Part shown: positions 25,649-34,535 of the stretch, in pieces
Layout of the letters: each line of letters begins with the position of its first letter
How positions within the stretch are numbered: the first letter of the stretch is position 1
From: Sphingobacteriaceae bacterium
Lineage (GTDB): Bacteria > Bacteroidota > Bacteroidia > Sphingobacteriales > Sphingobacteriaceae
Direction of reading: 5' to 3'
DNA length: 64,000 nt
Assembly: GCA_017745075.1 (NCBI GenBank)
Contig: JAGIAD010000006.1
Location: forward strand, 1 to 64,000
Position numbers and translations under genes: made by a program
Notes under the pieces: model-generated
Seen by the model: only the letters and a program-made list of their open reading frames with translations
Told to the model about the DNA's origin: nothing
The model's database searches: none

Positions 25649-26401
25649 TTAAAACTTATCTTTTGCGGCTTTCATGAAGCGGCTGGCAAATACGAAATCG
25701 TTCAGTTCCTGAATATCAGTATGGGCAATTTCCTTATTGCTACCTTCCCAGAATTTCTTTCCTTCGTGCAAGAACAGAATATAATCGCCAATACCCATCA
25801 CTGAGTTCATATCGTGCGTTACCACAATGGTAGTAGTCTTATATTCTTCGGTAATTTCCTTGATCAGTTCATCAATTACGATGGAAGTTTTTGGGTCCAA
25901 ACCCGAGTTAGGCTCATCGCAGAATAAATATTTGGGATTCATAGAAATGGCGCGTGCAATACCTACACGTTTTTTCATACCCCCTGATAATTCAGCCGGG
26001 AATAACTTGTTTTTGCCGGCAAGGTTAACACGCTCAAGGCAAAAATCAACCCTTTCCAGTTTTTCTTTCCGGCTTTGATCGGTAAACATATTTAAGGGAA
26101 ACATGATGTTTTCTTCAACAGTCATACTATCGAAGAGGGCAGATCCCTGAAACAACATACCGATTTCTTTACGCACCTCGATACGCTGTTCGTAGGTCAT
26201 CGGCGTAAAATCGCGACCGTCATATAATACCGAACCCGAATCAGGTTGGTGTAAACCCACCATACATTTAAGCAAGGTTGTTTTTCCGGAACCAGAACCA
26301 CCGATAATTAAATTGGTTACACCTTCTTCAAACTTGCCGGAAATACCTTTTAATACTTCATTTCCGGAGAAGGATTTATGGATATCTTTAATTTCGATCA
26401 T
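25649..26401 (-). CDS. mlaF: MlaF-like ABC ATPase
   Basis: 250 residues from the ATG at 26399-26401. Walker A GGSGSGKTT, signature LSGGMKKRVGIARA, Walker B YLFCDEPNSGLDP, and switch HD in VVTHDMNSV. MlaF drives phospholipid transport between the membranes through the MlaE permease. The ATG overlaps the mlaE stop by one base (TAATG), so translation is coupled. No MCE-domain gene (mlaD) follows, although one is usual in this module. Confidence 0.88.
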   Translation of the reverse strand: MIEIKDIHKSFSGNEVLKGISGKFEEGVTNLIIGGSGSGKTTLLKCMVGLHQPDSGSVLYDGRDFTPMTYEQRIEVRKEIGMLFQGSALFDSMTVEENIMFPLNMFTDQSRKEKLERVDFCLERVNLAGKNKLFPAELSGGMKKRVGIARAISMNPKYLFCDEPNSGLDPKTSIVIDELIKEITEEYKTTTIVVTHDMNSVMGIGDYILFLHEGKKFWEGSNKEIAHTDIQELNDFVFASRFMKAAKDKF

Positions 26402-27135
26402 TACAATAACAATTGGGTCACGATATAATCGCAAGCTAAAATAGAAATACAGCTAATTACAACAGCCCTTGTACTGGCCTGCGAAACTTCTAACGCACCG
26501 CCACGAACATAAAAACCTTCGTATGCCGGAACAGATGTGATGATAAAGCCAAATACAAATGCCTTTACCAGGGCAACGGTAATGGTATAAGGATTAAAAT
26601 CAGTGGTAATACCCTGCATATATTCGGCTGGTGTTACTGCTCCGGAAACCGAACCGCCGATATAGCCACCTGTAATGCTTAAGAACATGGATATAATTAC
26701 CAGCATTGGCACCATGGTGATACCCGAAATAATTTTCGGAAGGATTAAGTATCCAGGGGCATTTATACCCATAATTTCCAGGGCATCAATCTGTTCAGTA
26801 ACACGCATCGAGCCAATTTCTGATGAAATGGCCGAGCCTATTTTTCCTGCCAGTACAATTGCACTGATGGTTGGACTTAACTCTAAAATACTCGAATCGC
26901 GGTTTACCGAACCAATAATGGTTTTAGGTATAAAATCGCTAACCAACTGGAAGGCAATTTGTAAAGTCATTACGGCACCAATAAAAGTAGAAATAATGGC
27001 AATCAGACCTAAAGAACCTACGCCAACATAATCCATCTGTTTGGCAATTTCTTTCAGGTATATTTTCATTTTTTCCGGCTTTCTGAATACAGACTTGAGT
27101 AGCAGGATGTATCTGCCGAAATTAGTAAAATTCAT
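26401..27135 (-). CDS. mlaE: MlaE-like phospholipid ABC permease
   Basis: 244 residues with five or six helices. SLGLIAIISTFIGAVMTLQ and ILELSPTISAIVLAGKIGSAISSEIGSM (in part) with TEQIDALEIMGINAPGYLI are hallmarks of the MlaE/YrbE family. It forms the membrane channel paired with MlaF. Two-gene organisation without mlaB, mlaC or mlaD nearby. The ATG at 27133-27135 is the first in frame. Confidence 0.9.
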   Translation of the reverse strand: MNFTNFGRYILLLKSVFRKPEKMKIYLKEIAKQMDYVGVGSLGLIAIISTFIGAVMTLQIAFQLVSDFIPKTIIGSVNRDSSILELSPTISAIVLAGKIGSAISSEIGSMRVTEQIDALEIMGINAPGYLILPKIISGITMVPMLVIISMFLSITGGYIGGSVSGAVTPAEYMQGITTDFNPYTITVALVKAFVFGFIITSVPAYEGFYVRGGALEVSQASTRAVVISCISILACDYIVTQLLL

Positions 27136-27281
27136 TCCGTATATATTTGCTTAATTTAAATGATCGTTCTATACTACTACAAAGAAACGATAAAATTTTG
27201 TCGCTCTTTGCTAATTACAAAAATATTCGTGGTTTTGAATATAATTATGGTTTTTTGTTAACAAAAATTAAACCATAAATA

Positions 27282-27971
27282 ATGAAAGCTGTAATAACCG
27301 GGGCAACTAAAGGAATTGGTAGGGCCATTGCGATTAAATTTGCCCAAAATGGGTACGATTTAGTTTTAGTAGCAAGGGGTTTAGGTGAACTTGAAAAGTT
27401 TCAACAAGAATTAATTCCTTATGGGAATGCTGTTTTTATCCAGGTGGCCGATTGTTCAATTAAAGAAGATGTGTATGCTTTTTTAAATTCTACAGCAATA
27501 AATTTTGAAGATGTAACTGTTTTGGTAAACAATGCGGGAACATTTTTACCTGGCAGTTTACTCGATGAAGATGACGAAATCTTCGAAAAGCAGCAGCATT
27601 TAAATACGAATGCCAGTTATTACATCAGTAAATTTTTTGGAAAAAAAATGCGCTCGGCCAAACGGGGGCATATATTTAACATCTGTTCTGTAGCCAGCAG
27701 GGCACCTGTAAAAAATGGTGGCAGTTATAGTGTAACAAAAGCAGCGATGTTAAGTCTTAATCATGTATTGCGGCAAGAGTTAGCCCCTCACAACGTTAAA
27801 GTTACAGCGTTTTTGCCAGGCTCTACTAAAACTTCATCCTGGGAAGGAACAACAATCCCCGATGAAAAATTTGTACAGCCTGAAGATATTGCCGAAACTT
27901 TATTCGCTATTTTAAACTTAAGTAAAGGTGTAAACGTTGATGAAGTTTTAATTACTCCGCTCGATTTTTAA
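27282..27971 (+). CDS. short-chain dehydrogenase/reductase
   Basis: 229 residues. Rossmann glycine motif TGATKGIGRAIA (7-18), NNAG at about 87, catalytic Tyr-x3-Lys in YSVTKAA, and a following PGSTKT loop. It oxidises or reduces a small alcohol, ketone or acyl-type substrate with NAD(P). The substrate is unknown. The pspC-like gene starts 7 bases after its stop, so the two are probably co-transcribed. Confidence 0.88.
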   Translation: MKAVITGATKGIGRAIAIKFAQNGYDLVLVARGLGELEKFQQELIPYGNAVFIQVADCSIKEDVYAFLNSTAINFEDVTVLVNNAGTFLPGSLLDEDDEIFEKQQHLNTNASYYISKFFGKKMRSAKRGHIFNICSVASRAPVKNGGSYSVTKAAMLSLNHVLRQELAPHNVKVTAFLPGSTKTSSWEGTTIPDEKFVQPEDIAETLFAILNLSKGVNVDEVLITPLDF

Positions 27972-27978
27972 ACACAAA

Positions 27979-28686
27979 ATGAACAACGTTATGGAAAAGA
28001 AGCTTTTTAGAAACGAACACGATAAGATGATTGCTGGTGTAGCTTCGGGACTTGCAGACTACATGCAGGTTGAGGTTACCATAATTAGATTATTGTTTGT
28101 ATTATCAGCCATATTCATGGCAGGAGGTGGCTTAATTGCCTATATAGTAATGTGGATTATTGTTCCGGTTAATGACGATCCGGCTGCAAGATTTTCTAAA
28201 TTTAACGACTACTTTAGCAAGAAAAACCCAAATGCACAACCATTTGGAACTGCCGATCCTTTTGCAGGACCTGTAAATCAGGGAAATCAGAACTGGACAC
28301 AACCTGTTGACGGTGGAGAGAAAACACCTTTCGAAACACAACCTGATTTCAGTAAATTCAATAAATCTAATGATACTGGCCGCACTATAGGCGGGTTGGT
28401 ATTGCTGGTAATAGGATGTTTTTTCCTGATGCGGGAAATGGATTTTATACCTGATTGGTTTAGTATCCGCAATTTATTCAGGTACATGTGGCCATTAATA
28501 TTTATTGCTTTAGGTATAAGCATTATAGCCAAATCAAAAAGAAAAAATGACTGGGCCGCATTTCAGAATCAACAGGAGGCTGAACAACAAAAAACAGCTG
28601 ATTTTTCTGAAACCATTGTAGAAAATGAACCTACAGCACCTGTTAACAAAGACGATCAGTCAACATCCGCTAACCCTCAAGTATAA
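27979..28686 (+). CDS. PspC-domain membrane protein
   Basis: 235 residues. The PspC domain spans residues about 5-62: KLFRNEHDKMIAGVASGLAD then a helix ending IAYIVMWIIVPVND. A polar Asn/Gln/Pro-rich linker (about 63-130) leads to two further helices (TIGGLVLLVIGCFFLM and FRYMWPLIFIALGISII). The tail is hydrophilic. PspC proteins sense or transmit envelope stress. Starts at ATG 27979; MEKK at 27991 is an alternative. It sits 5 bases before the LiaF-like gene, forming a likely two-protein module without a nearby kinase. Confidence 0.85.
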   Translation: MNNVMEKKLFRNEHDKMIAGVASGLADYMQVEVTIIRLLFVLSAIFMAGGGLIAYIVMWIIVPVNDDPAARFSKFNDYFSKKNPNAQPFGTADPFAGPVNQGNQNWTQPVDGGEKTPFETQPDFSKFNKSNDTGRTIGGLVLLVIGCFFLMREMDFIPDWFSIRNLFRYMWPLIFIALGISIIAKSKRKNDWAAFQNQQEAEQQKTADFSETIVENEPTAPVNKDDQSTSANPQV

Positions 28687-28691
28687 ATAAA

Positions 28692-29678
28692 ATGAAAATA
28701 GATAGATTAATATGGGGTATCATCCTGCTTTTTATTGGCGGTGTACTTCTTCTCGAAAATTTTGGCGTAATCAATTTCTACTGGCGTAACGTTTGGAGCT
28801 TTTGGCCTGTGTTCCTGATAATTGCAGGTTTAAATATCCTTTTTAACAGAAACAATTCGCAAACAGGCAGTATTATTTCCATTGGCGTGCTAGTGGTGGC
28901 TTTGTCCTTCCTTTTTTACAAAGGACAGCAGGTTCCTGAACGTGGCAACTGGTGGGGCCGTCACTTTAAAAAAGATGTCGATATTAATATCGAACACAAT
29001 GATGAAGATAACGATAACGACGACGATGACAATAAAGATTCTTCCTATCACCAGTTAAAATTATCAGAACCTTTTTTAGCGGCTGATAATGCTAAAAAAA
29101 CAGTATTGAATATTTCCGGTGGCGGTATTTCGTTCAGGCTTGATGGAGAAACTTCTTCCTTAGTTGATGCAGATATCAAAAAAAGACGTGGTAATTTCTC
29201 TTTGAAAAAGCTTGTTACCGATTCTGCAACCATACTCACTTTTAGCATGGACGATAAAAAGGGCAAATGGAACTTTGGCGATAACGGTAATGAGGTAAAT
29301 TTTAAATTAAACAAAGAAGCTACCTGGGATGTATTGATGAAATTGGGCGCCGGAGAAGCCAACTTCGATTTTTCTCCTTATAAAGTGCGTACTTTCCGCT
29401 TTGATGGCGGAGCTGCTGCCCTCGATATTAAAGTGGGCGATTTATTGCCAATTACCGATGTGGTTGTAAAATCGGGCGTTGCAGATGTTAAAATTAAAGT
29501 GCCTAATGGTGCTGGCTGCAGGATCAAAACCAAAACAGGTTTGTCTGCAAAAGATTTCGATGGATTTGAAAAATTGAGCGATGGTGTTTACGAAACTTCA
29601 AACTATAAAACGTCAACCAAAAAAATCTTTATCTATTTAGACGGCGGATTGAGTAACTTTGAAGTGAGTAGGTATTAG
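28692..29678 (+). CDS. LiaF/LiaI-like membrane protein with C-terminal beta domain
   Basis: 328 residues. Three N-terminal helices (LIWGIILLFIGGVLLLENFG and WPVFLIIAGLNILF) match DUF5668/LiaI-like regions, followed by an acidic run (about 98-116, mostly Asp, Glu and Asn) and a beta-rich domain of about 200 residues like that of cell-wall-stress regulator LiaF. It probably acts in the inner membrane with the PspC protein encoded 5 bases upstream. No LiaSR-type kinase pair is adjacent, so partners are unknown. Confidence 0.82.
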   Translation: MKIDRLIWGIILLFIGGVLLLENFGVINFYWRNVWSFWPVFLIIAGLNILFNRNNSQTGSIISIGVLVVALSFLFYKGQQVPERGNWWGRHFKKDVDINIEHNDEDNDNDDDDNKDSSYHQLKLSEPFLAADNAKKTVLNISGGGISFRLDGETSSLVDADIKKRRGNFSLKKLVTDSATILTFSMDDKKGKWNFGDNGNEVNFKLNKEATWDVLMKLGAGEANFDFSPYKVRTFRFDGGAAALDIKVGDLLPITDVVVKSGVADVKIKVPNGAGCRIKTKTGLSAKDFDGFEKLSDGVYETSNYKTSTKKIFIYLDGGLSNFEVSRY

Positions 29679-29683
29679 GAAAG

Positions 29684-29718
29684 CAAAAGGTTTTAAGGTG
29701 GAGGGTGTAAGGTTAAAA
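29684..29718. repeat. short-word repeat AAGGTGGAGGGTGTAAGG
   Basis: Begins 6 bases after the LiaF-like gene stop. Same word family as at 20638, 39364, 61732 and, in complement, 61842. Confidence 0.6.
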
Positions 29719-29789
29719 ACGCAATATGAACCTTGCTGTTAACAAAGCCCTGATCCTGCAAACCCGAAATATAAGCAATCCCGATTTAA

Positions 29790-30401
29790 ATGAATCCTGA
29801 TCAATATACAGTTGTAATTAATGGTAAACCACAAGGGCCGTATAATTTAGCCGAACTGAAAGAGTTAAACATCAGTGCGAATACTTTTATACGCAAGCCC
29901 GGAATGGACGATTATAAAGAAGCTCACGCAATGCCTGAATTGCGTGAGCTTTTGGGTTTTAGCTACCAAAAAACCGCGCCACAATATTTTGCTGCTTTCG
30001 ATCAGCGTTTGCTTGCTTCGGTAATCGATCACTTTATTATTTTTGGATTTTATACCGTTATTATTTTAACGAGTTATATTTTTATCGAAGGGAAAGACCA
30101 GCGGATAATGGCATTTTTGGTGCCATTTCCCTCAATATTTATCGTTAAACTCATTTATGGCAGTATTGCCGAGGCATCTAAAAGTCAGGCTACCATCGGT
30201 AAAAAACTGCTTAATATTAAAGTAACCGATACAGAAGGCAGCCGGGTTTCTTTCGGCATTTCCCTGGTCCGCAATTTTTCTAAAATCTTATCTGTAGTGC
30301 CTGTTTTCTTTGGTTACCTCTATAGTTTTCTGAATAAGAAAAACCAATGCTGGCACGATATTGCCGCCAATACCCTGGTGATAAAGGATCGGTTGATTTA
30401 A
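29790..30401 (+). CDS. RDD-family membrane protein with N-terminal GYF_2 domain
   Basis: 203 residues. Residues 1-52 (YTVVINGKPQGPYNLAEL, then a P-M-pattern) match the GYF_2 domain, which binds proline-rich peptides. The RDD domain follows from about residue 70: AAFDQRLLASVIDHFIIFG, then two more helices and RNFSKILSVVPVFFG. This two-domain layout is common in Bacteroidota; the function is unknown and may be transport- or antiport-like. Starts at the ATG at 29790, 111 bases after the previous gene. Confidence 0.85.
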   Translation: MNPDQYTVVINGKPQGPYNLAELKELNISANTFIRKPGMDDYKEAHAMPELRELLGFSYQKTAPQYFAAFDQRLLASVIDHFIIFGFYTVIILTSYIFIEGKDQRIMAFLVPFPSIFIVKLIYGSIAEASKSQATIGKKLLNIKVTDTEGSRVSFGISLVRNFSKILSVVPVFFGYLYSFLNKKNQCWHDIAANTLVIKDRLI

Positions 30402-30743
30402 GTTAGAAAAGCAGGGGCGGTGCATCGCTTATCGTTAGCCGGGCTGTATACTATATCTTTGGCTAGCCTTCGACTACGCTCAGGCTGACAGCCAAAGGAT
30501 GCCGCTTCCATCCCGTTTATAAAACTTGGGCCGGTGCAATGTAGCCAAACCCACCCACCGTTAAAAAATAAATCCGTATTGAAGTGAACGCGAAGTGCAA
30601 CGGAGTAAAGCGAAAAAGCGGGGCTGCATTTGCCAGGTAATACAACTCTTCCGTTTCAAAAAAATATTCCTTTATAAACCAACTGATTTAATTACAACAT
30701 TCCAACATTAAAACATTCCAACAATCAGTATCTTTGCATCCAA
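30402..30743. repeat. gap with repeat fragments before ispG
   Basis: About 340 bases. Holds GCCTTCGACTACGCTCAGGC (about 30468-30487), a half-copy of the hairpin superfamily, then a gcgaaaaagcggggctgc phrase, and at 30694-30726 the short-word repeat CAACATTCCAACATTAAAAC and ACATTCCAACA, the same words that occur inside ispG. No gene is visible. Confidence 0.6.
30729..30736 (+). promoter_or_regulatory. -7 promoter box of ispG
   Basis: TATCTTTG fits TAnnTTTG and lies only 7 bases before the ATG, so the transcript would begin almost at the start codon (leaderless or nearly so). A -33 TTTG is not seen. Confidence 0.55.
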
Positions 30744-32723
30744 ATGGAAAAAATATTGGCAAAACACGATTTGGTAGGAGGATATTGCAATAGTTTAACA
30801 ACTTATTCGAGGTATTTAACCCGCGAAGTAAATATCGGCGATATCGCTTTAGGCGGCCAGAATCCGATCCGTATCCAATCAATGACCACTACCGATACGA
30901 TGGATACTTTGGGTACGGTAGCGCAAACCATCCGCATGGTTGAGTCGGGCTGCGAGTATGTCCGCATTACGGCGCCAAGCATTAAAGAAGCCGAAAACCT
31001 GGCCAATATTAAAAAAGAACTGCGTTTGCGTGGTTACCATGTTCCATTAATTGCCGATATTCATTTTACACCAAATGCAGCTGAAATGGCAGCCCGCATA
31101 GTAGAAAAAGTGCGTGTTAACCCCGGTAATTATGCTGATAAAAAGAAATTCGAAAATATAGAGTATACCCAGGATGCTTACAATGCAGAATTAGACCGGA
31201 TTTACAAAAAGTTTATCCCCCTGGTAAAAATCTGTAAAGAATACGGTACGGCCATGCGCATCGGGACCAACCATGGTTCGCTTTCCGACAGGATTATGAG
31301 CCATTATGGCGATACACCACGCGGAATGGTCGAATCGGCAATGGAGTTTATCCGCATGTGCGAAGATCAGCAGTATTATAACCTGGTTATTTCAATGAAA
31401 GCCAGTAATACCCAGGTAATGGTGCAGGCTTACCGCTTGCTCGTCGAAACCATGGCCAAGGAGGGGATGAATTACCCTTTACATTTGGGCGTAACCGAAG
31501 CGGGTGATGGAGAAGATGGCCGCATTAAATCGGCGGTTGGAATTGGCACTTTATTGGAAGATGGATTAGGCGATACTATCCGTGTTTCTTTAACCGAAGA
31601 CCCTGAATTTGAAGCACCGGTGGCTAAAGCTTTGGCCGATCGATACTCCAAAAGGATTTCGGAGCTTGGAGTTAAGAGTTTTGAGTCGCCTGCAAAGTTC
31701 CCAACTCCCAACTCCGAACTCCCAACTTACTCCCCTTATGAATACAACCGCCGCGTTACCGCCCCTGTACAGCATATAGGTGGGCATCACCATCCGGTAG
31801 TGATGATCGATGTTTCGAAAGAAAATTTAAAAGACCCTTACTTTTTAAGTGCTGTGGGGTATAACTATAGTGCAGGTTTAGATAAATATAATCTGGCCGA
31901 TCAGGCATGTGATTTAGCCTATTTAGGCGATAATCTGCCTTCTTTTTCTTTTCCGGGCAATTTAAAACAGGTTTACAATTATGCTACCTGGTTAAAACTA
32001 AAAGACAGGAATAACTGCCACCCTTTATGCTCATTCGAAGAATTTAGCAAAGCTGAAATTAAAGACGAGGTCTTAAATTTTGTTGAGGTTGATGCCCAAA
32101 CGTTCCAACATTTAAACATTCCAACATTTCAACCTAATGTTGTTTTAATCCTAAAAACCTCTTCAACCCATGGAATGGCTGAGCAAAGGGCATTTTTTGT
32201 AGCCCTGCAAGCCCAAAACAGCCAGGTGCCGGTAATTATAAAGAGGACTTATCAGGACGTTGATGCCGATCATTTAATGCTTTACGCGGCTACCGATCTT
32301 GGTGCTTTACTTACCGATGGTTTTGGCGACGGTGTATGGATTGATGCCGAAGGACAAAGCCTTTCGTTGATCAATTCTACCAGTTTCGGGATTTTACAGG
32401 CTACCCGTACGAGGATCAGTAAAACAGAATATATCTCGTGCCCAAGCTGTGGCCGTACCCTTTTCGACCTGCAGGAAACTACTCAACTTATACGGTCGCG
32501 TACCGATCATCTGAAAGGGATAAAAATCGGTATTATGGGCTGTATCGTAAACGGCCCAGGCGAAATGGCTGATGCCGATTATGGTTATGTTGGTACCGGA
32601 CCTGATAAAATTACCCTATACCGGGGCAAAGAAGTGGTGAAGAAAAATGTAACTACAGCTTATGCTTTAGACGAGCTGATCGATATCATCAAAGGCGACG
32701 GAAACTGGGTAGAAAAGGTTTAA
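30744..32723 (+). CDS. ispG: 4-hydroxy-3-methylbut-2-enyl diphosphate synthase, large-form
   Basis: 659 residues. It reduces MEcPP to HMBPP, the penultimate step of the MEP isoprenoid pathway, with a 4Fe-4S cluster. N-terminal TIM barrel: QNPIRIQSMTTTDTMDTLG and PLIADIHFTPNAAEMAA. Cluster cysteines are in SCPSCGRTLFDLQET and GCIVNGPGEMADADYGY. The extra middle domain of plant and Bacteroidota enzymes explains much of the length. Two linkers inside it contain repeat DNA: residues 306-330 (VKSFESPAKFPTPNSELPTY) and 453-464 (QHLNIPTFQPN). The ATG at 30744 precedes the conserved YCNSLT by about 14 residues. Confidence 0.93.
   Translation: MEKILAKHDLVGGYCNSLTTYSRYLTREVNIGDIALGGQNPIRIQSMTTTDTMDTLGTVAQTIRMVESGCEYVRITAPSIKEAENLANIKKELRLRGYHVPLIADIHFTPNAAEMAARIVEKVRVNPGNYADKKKFENIEYTQDAYNAELDRIYKKFIPLVKICKEYGTAMRIGTNHGSLSDRIMSHYGDTPRGMVESAMEFIRMCEDQQYYNLVISMKASNTQVMVQAYRLLVETMAKEGMNYPLHLGVTEAGDGEDGRIKSAVGIGTLLEDGLGDTIRVSLTEDPEFEAPVAKALADRYSKRISELGVKSFESPAKFPTPNSELPTYSPYEYNRRVTAPVQHIGGHHHPVVMIDVSKENLKDPYFLSAVGYNYSAGLDKYNLADQACDLAYLGDNLPSFSFPGNLKQVYNYATWLKLKDRNNCHPLCSFEEFSKAEIKDEVLNFVEVDAQTFQHLNIPTFQPNVVLILKTSSTHGMAEQRAFFVALQAQNSQVPVIIKRTYQDVDADHLMLYAATDLGALLTDGFGDGVWIDAEGQSLSLINSTSFGILQATRTRISKTEYISCPSCGRTLFDLQETTQLIRSRTDHLKGIKIGIMGCIVNGPGEMADADYGYVGTGPDKITLYRGKEVVKKNVTTAYALDELIDIIKGDGNWVEKV
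31661..31733. repeat. in-frame inverted short-word repeat inside ispG
   Basis: TTGGAGTTAAGAGTTTTGAG on the left and CCCAACTCCCAACTCCGAAC then TCCCAACTTACTCC on the right pair imperfectly. The right-arm words recur outside genes at 60913-60944. It codes for residues 306-330 without breaking the frame. Confidence 0.7.
32101..32134. repeat. in-frame CCAACATT repeat inside ispG
   Basis: CGTTCCAACATTTAAACATT and CCAACATTTCAACC match the words just upstream of the same gene (30694-30726) and those at 49193-49230. It codes for residues 453-464. Confidence 0.7.
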
Positions 32724-32760
32724 AATGCGTCATGGCTGTGTTGTCACTAGCTACAATACT

Positions 32761-32973
32761 GTCATTTTGAGGGATAACTTATTTTATAAAAATCAATAGG
32801 AGTGACAGGAGAATTCAAGGGTATTGATCTACTCAAAAAGCCGTCATTGCGAGAAGGCTCTTTCAGCCGACGAAGCAATCTTTGCGGCAAGGATCATTAG
32901 CATGAAAGATTGCTTCGTCGTTTCTCCTCGCAATGACGATACTTTTTATTGAGCTCTGTCAATGGTAGCGTAG
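32761..32973. repeat. composite hairpin repeat, CATTGCGAG core with shared flanks
   Basis: Left flank GTCATTTTGAGGGATAACTT with ATAAAAATCAATA and GACAG (32761-32808) matches the flank at 52781-52828. The core is a long hairpin, CGTCATTGCGAGAAGG to CTCCTCGCAATGACG (32842-32938), with inner arms GACGAAGCAATCTTT and AAAGATTGCTTCGTC. The right flank CTGTCAATGGTAGCGTAG (32956-32973) matches those at 17204 and 52982. It fills most of the 410-base gap between ispG and the channel gene. Confidence 0.82.
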
Positions 32974-33133
32974 AATCTATATCCTATAGTTCCGGATTAC
33001 AGATTATTGCGTCATTATTGTAGCGTAGTTTTAATAGTACACTATCCTCGCAGCAGATTCTTCATCGCATTGAGAATGACAAAAAAATGGAAGACCGTTT
33101 AAATTTCTAACCAATAAATACTAAATTGCTTTG

Positions 33134-34408
33134 ATGAAAATCACCGAGTTTCAATACCTGTTTAATGAACTAAGAAACTGGTTGGCTGGTAAAGGCCTTG
33201 CAGGTAACGAACTTATTTATGCTTATTTTTTTATCGGACTGGCTGGTGTTACTTTATTTTTATTCATCACTATTTTTGTAACACGCCAGGTTTTTATCGT
33301 TATGGTAAAAAGTGCCAAAACTAAATCCGATTGGCAAAAAGCGTTGTTCGAGTTTAGGGTTTTCAGAGCATTTGCGTTAATATTCGGCGCCTACATTATT
33401 TACAATGTAGTGCCGTATCTTTTTACCTATTTTGAAAGCTGGCATTTCTATGTCCTTATTTTTGCTAAAATCTACATGGTTTTAGCGGTAATGTTTGCCA
33501 TAAATGCATTTCTGAATGCAGTGGCATCTATCATGGAGTCATCAAAGAAATATGCCGATAAACCTATTCGCAGTTATAAACAGGTAGCTAAGATTGTATT
33601 TTATATTGTTGGTTTTGTACTGATCCTTTCGATTATTTTAGGCGAATCGCCGGTGTATGTTTTCGGTGGTTTCGGTGCTGTTACTGCGGTTTTTATCCTT
33701 GTTTTCAGGGATCCTATTTTGGGTTTTGTGGCTTCAGTGCAGATGAGCGCCATCGATCTGGTTCGGGTGGGCGATTGGATTACCGTTGAAAAATATGGTG
33801 CTGATGGCGAAGTAACCGAAATTAACTTAACCACCATAAAGGTACGCAACTGGGATAAAACCGTAACCATTGTGCCGAGTTATGCCATTGTTAGCGAATC
33901 GTTTAAAAACTGGCGTGCAATGGAAGAAAGTGATGGCAGGAGGATTAAACGCCATATCAATATTAAAATTTCGAGCATTAAATTCTGTGATGAAGAATTG
34001 ATCGGGAGGTTGCAAAGCATCGATTTTTTAAAAGATTACCTCAAAGAAACCCAAAGTTTTATTGAGCGGTTTAATGCCGAAAATACCGTAAATCCCAATA
34101 ACCTGGTAAACGGCCGTCATATCACCAATATTGGTACTTTTAGGGTTTATGCCGAAAAATACCTCGAAAGCAATCCTCATATCAATAAGAACCTCACCTT
34201 TATGGTACGCCAGTTACAGGCAACAGAGAACGGGTTGCCTATTGAGATTTATGTATTCTCGAAAGAAAAAGGCTTGAAACGTTTCGAAGAAGTGGCAGCA
34301 GATATTTTTGACCATCTATTGGCTGCGGTACCTTATTTCGATCTGGAGATTTTCCAAAGCCCTAGCGGAAGCGATATGCGGAATTTTGTAAGGAGAGGGG
34401 ATGATTAG
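33134..34408 (+). CDS. MscS-family mechanosensitive channel, YbdG-like
   Basis: 424 residues from the ATG at 33134. Four or five helices, then the pore helix and beta domain: SPVYVFGGFGAVTAVFILVF, RDPILGFVASVQMSAIDLVR and VGDWITVEKYGADGEVTEIN. That last stretch and the FKNWRAMEESDGRRIKRHI segment match the miniconductance YbdG/MscM branch. It opens on membrane tension to release solutes during hypo-osmotic shock. Single-gene unit, ended by the hairpin element at 34416. Confidence 0.9.
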   Translation: MKITEFQYLFNELRNWLAGKGLAGNELIYAYFFIGLAGVTLFLFITIFVTRQVFIVMVKSAKTKSDWQKALFEFRVFRAFALIFGAYIIYNVVPYLFTYFESWHFYVLIFAKIYMVLAVMFAINAFLNAVASIMESSKKYADKPIRSYKQVAKIVFYIVGFVLILSIILGESPVYVFGGFGAVTAVFILVFRDPILGFVASVQMSAIDLVRVGDWITVEKYGADGEVTEINLTTIKVRNWDKTVTIVPSYAIVSESFKNWRAMEESDGRRIKRHINIKISSIKFCDEELIGRLQSIDFLKDYLKETQSFIERFNAENTVNPNNLVNGRHITNIGTFRVYAEKYLESNPHINKNLTFMVRQLQATENGLPIEIYVFSKEKGLKRFEEVAADIFDHLLAAVPYFDLEIFQSPSGSDMRNFVRRGDD

Positions 34409-34415
34409 AATTTGA

Positions 34416-34530
34416 TGTCATTCTGAGCGCTGGGAAGAATCTGCCAATGGATGTCCAGTAATAAAAGCGCATGCCCCATTTTACCGACAGTGTTTTTTAA
34501 GTTACAGATTCTTCGTTCCTCAGAATGACA
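34416..34530. repeat. dispersed hairpin repeat, CATTCTGAG type, copy 1
   Basis: TGTCATTCTGAGCGCTGGGA then AGAATCTG, a loop of about 55 bases, then CAGATTCTTCGTTCCTCAGA and ATGACA. It lies between convergent genes. A related element is at 37508-37661 and a half-copy at 35564-35611. Confidence 0.75.
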
Positions 34531-34535
34531 ATGGC

